From the NCBI RefSeq assembly GCF_040549525.1, contig NZ_JBEPTM010000005.1, positions 124,001-188,000 of the forward strand: a stretch of 64,000 bases of DNA, in the 5' to 3' direction. The position numbers were made by a program, and so were the translations under genes. Each line of letters opens with the position of its first letter. Position 1 is the stretch's first letter. Source of the stretch: Lacisediminihabitans sp040549525. Lineage in GTDB: Bacteria; Actinomycetota; Actinomycetes; Actinomycetales; Microbacteriaceae. Under the pieces are notes generated by a model. That model was not told the origin of the DNA. It did not search any database and was given only the letters and a program-made list of their open reading frames with translations. Below are positions 60,714-64,000 of this stretch, in pieces.

Positions 60714-61561
60714 CCACCGCAGAGCGCACCGCCCCGCTGGGCACGAGCACCGGAACGGGCTCGGCAGTCTCCCACTGATTCTCCGACGGCTGGATCACGA
60801 CCCGCCGCAACCTGATCAAGATCAAGCGCGTGCCCGACATCCTCGTTTTCACGACGCTCCAGCCGATCATGTTCGTGCTGCTCTTCACCTACGTCTACGC
60901 GGGCGTGATCAACATTCCCGGCAGCAGCTACAAGGAATTCATCATGGCGGGCATCTTCGCCCAGACCATCGTGTTCGGATCCACCTATTCGGGTTCGGCG
61001 ATGGCCCAGGATCTGAAAGACGGGATCATCGACCGATTCCGCACGTTGCCGATGAGCCCCTCCGCCGTGCTGATCGGGCGCACGAACGGCGACCTGTTCA
61101 TCAATGCCGTGTCCCTCGTCGTGATGATGACCACCGGATTCATCGTGGGGTGGCGCATCCGATCCAGCTTCCTCGAGGCACTCGGCGCCGTCGCACTGCT
61201 CTTGTTGTTCGCCTACGCGTTCTCATGGGTGATGGCCTTCATCGGAATGAGCGTGCGGAGTCCAGAGGTCATCAACAACGTGTCGTTCCTGATCCTGTTC
61301 CCCCTCACCTTCATCTCGAACGCGTTTGTTCCCAGCGATACCCTGCCGCCACCCCTGCGGATTTTCGCGGAGTTCAACCCGGTATCGGCGCTCGTTTCGG
61401 CGGTGCGCAACCTCTTCGGCAACACCCCGCCCGGTTCGCCGGTCGCCGACAACTGGGCGCAGCAGAATCCCGAAATAACGGTGTTGATCGGCATAATCGT
61501 GCTCTTGGTCGTCTTTGTACCGCTCGCGATCCGTACCTTTGCGAGCGTCAGCAGCCGCTGA
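60710..61561 (+). pseudogene. DrrB-like ABC permease with in-frame stop at codon 23
   Basis: From ATG 60710 the frame reads MTTAERTAPLGTSTG to SAVSH, then TGA (60776-60778), then continues FSDGWITTRRNLIKIKRV and the full ABC-2 permease (TLQPIMFVLLFTYVYAGVI and six helices) to the stop at 61561. In this family a Trp is common before the S-D-x-W motif, so TGG to TGA is the simplest cause. Reinitiation at GTG 60830 would give 243 residues lacking the amphipathic N-terminus. It may be a true nonsense mutation, a base error, or readthrough. Everything after the stop looks intact and under selection. Confidence 0.75.
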
Positions 61562-61614
61562 GCCGGACTCCGCCTCAGACGCGAAACCGGGAGGCTACTC
61601 CCACATTCGCTGGC

Positions 61615-61620
61615 TAGCGT
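61615..61620 (+). promoter_or_regulatory. -10 TAGCGT, leaderless start of NmrA-like gene
   Basis: TAGCGT-GGACGG-ATG: the hexamer is 6 nt before ATG 61627. Confidence 0.55.
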
Positions 61621-61626
61621 GGACGG

Positions 61627-62454
61627 ATGACTGTCATCGCGATCACCGGTTCCACCGGGCATGTCGGCGGCCTCCTGGCCCGAGAGCTCGCCGATCTCAC
61701 CCCCACGCTCGTGGTGCGGGATGCCGCGAAAGCGCCGGCGATCGCCGGATCGCGGGTGGTGGTGACCGACTACGGTGATGCCTCCAACGCGGTGCGCGCT
61801 CTCGAGGGCATCGACGTGCTGTTCATGGTCTCCGCCGCAGAGTCGAAGTTCCGGCGCGTACAGCACCGCACCTTCATCGAAGCCGCGGCCGCCGCCGGAG
61901 TGCACCACATCGTCTACACCTCGTTCTTCGGCGCCGACCCCCAGGCGGTCTTCACCCTCGGGCGCGACCACGCCGACGCCGAGACGGCGATCCGCAGAAG
62001 TGGAATGCAGTTCACGCTGCTGCCGGACAACTTCTATTCCGACCTGCTTCCGTTCTTCGCAGACGACTCCGGAGTGATCCGCGGGCCGGCCGGAGAAGGT
62101 CGGGTGTCGGCGGTGGCCCGGGCCGATGTCGCCGACGTCGCCTCCCGAATCCTGCGCGCCCCCGATGACCATGCCGGAGTCACCTACGAGTTGACCGGAC
62201 CCGAGGCTCTCACTCTCGGGGAGGTCGCCACCCGCGCGGGCGCCGCCATCGGACGAGACCTCAGCTATGCCGCCGAAACGCTGCCGGAGGCCTATGAATC
62301 ACGCTCTCACTACGGGGCGGAACAGTGGCAGCTCGATGCCTGGGTCAGCACGTACACGGCCATCGCCGACGGCGAGACCGAACGGGTCACGGACCATGTC
62401 GAGCGCGTCACCGGACATCCTGCCCGCACCATCGAAGAGGCACTCGCGGGTTAG
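61627..62454 (+). CDS. NmrA-family NAD(P)-binding protein
   Basis: 275 residues. VIAITGSTGHVGGLLAREL is the Rossmann loop; VHHIVYTSFFGADP and FTLLPDNFYSDLLPFF match the NmrA/quinone-oxidoreductase-2 branch of atypical SDR proteins. The SDR tyrosine-lysine pair is not evident, so it may be a redox sensor or a quinone reductase. Stop codon TAG overlaps the -10 of the next gene. Function otherwise unknown. Confidence 0.88.
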   Translation: MTVIAITGSTGHVGGLLARELADLTPTLVVRDAAKAPAIAGSRVVVTDYGDASNAVRALEGIDVLFMVSAAESKFRRVQHRTFIEAAAAAGVHHIVYTSFFGADPQAVFTLGRDHADAETAIRRSGMQFTLLPDNFYSDLLPFFADDSGVIRGPAGEGRVSAVARADVADVASRILRAPDDHAGVTYELTGPEALTLGEVATRAGAAIGRDLSYAAETLPEAYESRSHYGAEQWQLDAWVSTYTAIADGETERVTDHVERVTGHPARTIEEALAG

Positions 62455-62457
62455 CGT
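62452..62457 (+). promoter_or_regulatory. -10 TAGCGT overlapping a stop codon
   Basis: TAGCGT-GGAGGC-ATG, 6 nt before ATG 62464. The TAG of the hexamer is the stop codon of the NmrA-like gene. GGAGG ends 1 nt before ATG, too close for normal ribosome binding. Confidence 0.55.
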
Positions 62458-62463
62458 GGAGGC

Positions 62464-63705
62464 ATGACTCCTTCTCGCCCCACCACCGTCGTCGCCATCA
62501 CCGGCGGCTATGTCGTGCCCGTCTCATCCGACCCGATCGAGAACGGCACGGTACTCATCGAAGATGGCGTGATCACCGAGGTCGGTGCGCACGTGCGCAT
62601 TCCTAAAGACGCGGTGATCATCCCCGCCGACGGCACCTGGGTGCTTCCCGGTTTCATCGAGTCGCACGGGCATGTCGGGATCCACGAGGAGGCGAACGGT
62701 CCGGCGGGCAACGACACCAACGAGATGACCAATCCCAACATGGCTGCGGCGCGGGCGATCGATGCCATCGACATCGAGGACGAGGGCTTCCGGGATGCCC
62801 TCAGCGGCGGCATCACCAGCGTTGTCGTCAAGCCCGGCAGCGGTAACCCGATCGGCGGCCAGACCGTCGCTATGAAGACCTGGGGTGGACGCACGATCGA
62901 CGAACAGGTGATCAGCGACTCCGTGAGTGTGAAGTCGGCACTGGGCGAGAACCCGAAGCGGGTATACGGCCACAAGGACAAGACGCCGGCCACCCGCATG
63001 GGCGTGGCCCTGGTGATCCGCCAGGCCTTCGAGGACGCCAAGTTCTACGCTGCCCAGCGCGCCAACGCCGCCGACAACGGTGAGCCATTCAAGAAGGACC
63101 TCTGGCTCGACACGCTCGCCCGCGTACTCGACGGGGAGCTGGCCTGGGACCAGCACACACACCGTCACGACGACATCGCCACCGCCATCCGTCTCGCCGA
63201 CGAGTTCGGCTACCGGCTCGTGGTCAATCATGGGACCGAGGCCCATAAGATCGCCGACATCCTCGCCGAGCGCGGTATCCCGGTGATCTTCGGCCCGATG
63301 TTCACCTCCCGATCGAAGGTGGAGTTGAAGGATCGCGCGATCGCCAACCTCGCGACGATCGCGGCGGCCGGTGTGACCGTGGCGATCACCACGGACCACC
63401 CGGTCGTGCCCATCAACTTCCTCGTTCATCAGGCTTCGCTCGCGGTGAAGGAGGGGCTGCCGCGGGATGTCGCGCTCCAGGCACTCACGGTGAATCCGGC
63501 CTCGATCCTCGGTCTCGATTCGCGGGTCGGATCGCTGTCAGAGGGGCTGGACGGCGACGTGGTGTTGTGGTCCGGCGATCCTCTCGACATCAATTCCCGG
63601 GCCGAGCGTGTGCTCATCGGCGGCGTGACGGTCTACGAGTGGGACGAGACCACCCATCGCGGTATCACCGTCGAGCGCGGCGGCGATCACCGGCCCGCTG
63701 CGTAG
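62464..63705 (+). CDS. Imidazolonepropionase-like metal-dependent amidohydrolase
   Basis: 413 residues. The beta-sandwich ends at VLPGFIESHGHVG with metal ligands H-x-H near residue 72; further motifs are DQHTHRHDD near 230, VVNHGTEAHK near 256, and the catalytic Asp in AITTDHPV near 306. ALTVNPASILGLDSRVGSLSEGLDGDVVLW is the usual amidohydrolase end. No signal peptide, so cytosolic. Substrate unknown; lacks the His-utilisation genes that would mark HutI. It overlaps the convergent transferase gene by 19 bp. Confidence 0.9.
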   Translation: MTPSRPTTVVAITGGYVVPVSSDPIENGTVLIEDGVITEVGAHVRIPKDAVIIPADGTWVLPGFIESHGHVGIHEEANGPAGNDTNEMTNPNMAAARAIDAIDIEDEGFRDALSGGITSVVVKPGSGNPIGGQTVAMKTWGGRTIDEQVISDSVSVKSALGENPKRVYGHKDKTPATRMGVALVIRQAFEDAKFYAAQRANAADNGEPFKKDLWLDTLARVLDGELAWDQHTHRHDDIATAIRLADEFGYRLVVNHGTEAHKIADILAERGIPVIFGPMFTSRSKVELKDRAIANLATIAAAGVTVAITTDHPVVPINFLVHQASLAVKEGLPRDVALQALTVNPASILGLDSRVGSLSEGLDGDVVLWSGDPLDINSRAERVLIGGVTVYEWDETTHRGITVERGGDHRPAA

Positions 63706-64000
63706 CCCTGCGCCCCTCGGGGGTTGGCCGCGGCCGTGAGCAGACCGGTGGCCGGATCTCTGCCCACCGACGAGAGCCTGCCGAGGCTCCAGTCACCCGA
63801 GACGGTGACTGCGTGCCCGCGCTCACGAAGCTCGTCGATGACGGCCGCGCCCAGGCGCCCCTCGACGACCGCACCCGCCGGCTCCCAGGTGCGCGGCCAG
63901 AAGGATTCGGGGAAGGAGGTGGTGTGGAACGCCGGCGCGTCAATCGCCTCCTGCGCCGAATATCCGCCGACGAGGGTGCGCAGGAGGTAGAGCAACTGCC
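63687..64000 (-). CDS. Gamma-glutamyltransferase, C-terminal end (partial)
   Basis: Only the last 104 or so residues are in the window; the gene continues past the right edge. The visible part, LVGGYSAQEAIDAPAFHTTSFPE, the ELRERGHAVTVSGDWSLG segment, and the terminal AAANPRGAQGYAAGR match the small-subunit end of the gamma-glutamyltransferase family, where QEAIDAPR and ADPR-G-A-A are conserved. The catalytic threonine lies outside the window. Stop is at 63687-63689. Confidence 0.75.
   Translation of the reverse strand, partial: QLLYLLRTLVGGYSAQEAIDAPAFHTTSFPESFWPRTWEPAGAVVEGRLGAAVIDELRERGHAVTVSGDWSLGRLSSVGRDPATGLLTAAANPRGAQGYAAGR

Noticed and set aside
62464..63705. Histidine-degradation imidazolonepropionase HutI
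   Set aside because: No other hut genes nearby; only broad amidohydrolase likeness.

Overview
The window is a 64-kb stretch of a high-GC actinobacterial chromosome. Gene content and order point to the family Microbacteriaceae: tkt-tal-pgi-zwf-opcA-pgl divergent from ctaB/ctaA, a sufB-sufD-Rieske-sufC-sufT-like operon, SURF1 next to DUF3099 and fabG, a divergent glgC/glgA pair, and an imuA-imuB-dnaE2 mutasome. The family assignment is an inference from this layout; there is no rRNA gene. I see no rRNA, tRNA, CRISPR array, transposase or phage gene. Genes are packed tightly with many 1-4 bp stop/start overlaps.

Layout. (1) 1-574: a tandem array of five copies of a 63-64-bp repeat, with no gene. 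(2) 575-8760, minus: pentose-phosphate operon tkt, tal, pgi, zwf, opcA, pgl. (3) 9044-10967, plus: heme O and heme A synthesis (ctaB, ctaA; ctaA seems to use an ATC start). (4) 11192-15300, plus: SUF iron-sulfur assembly operon. (5) 15430-22752: a lower-GC block with a sensor kinase, a membrane protein with a degenerate GGDEF domain, a lipoprotein, a processive membrane GT2 glycosyltransferase, an OmpR-type regulator with a long linker, and a membrane-anchored GH6 glucanase. It looks like a cellulose-like exopolysaccharide locus and is the best candidate here for an undescribed system. (6) 22810-32651: bioY, an ABC-F protein, SURF1, small conserved proteins, fabG, serB, glgC/glgA, an orphan ABC ATPase, L31 type B and an exonuclease. 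(7) 32652-45748: treS, a hydrolase, a GT4 enzyme, a phosphatase, a sirtuin, an rRNA methyltransferase, a D,D-carboxypeptidase, a fatty-acid desaturase, an SGNH hydrolase, a GlsB-like protein, an SF2 helicase and an SDR. (8) 45987-51983, minus: imuA-imuB-dnaE2 behind a LexA box. (9) 52091-57239, minus: a two-component pair, then a GT-C glycosyltransferase, a polyprenol-phosphate-mannose synthase and GtrA. (10) 57428-64000: SRPBCC protein, sedolisin, a drug-type ABC exporter whose permease has an in-frame stop, an NmrA-like reductase, an amidohydrolase, and the C-terminal end of a gamma-glutamyltransferase.

Two window-wide patterns stand out. First, at least eleven genes have a TANNNT hexamer 6-7 nt before the start codon and no usable Shine-Dalgarno at normal spacing, which predicts leaderless mRNAs; several of these promoters overlap the end of the upstream gene. 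Second, repeats cluster at the left edge and in the mutasome genes: a REP-like palindrome inside dnaE2, a 21-bp-arm hairpin and 9-bp tandem repeats between imuB and dnaE2, and 15-bp repeats at the 3' end of imuA.

All functional calls are from reading motifs and gene order; no database search was run.
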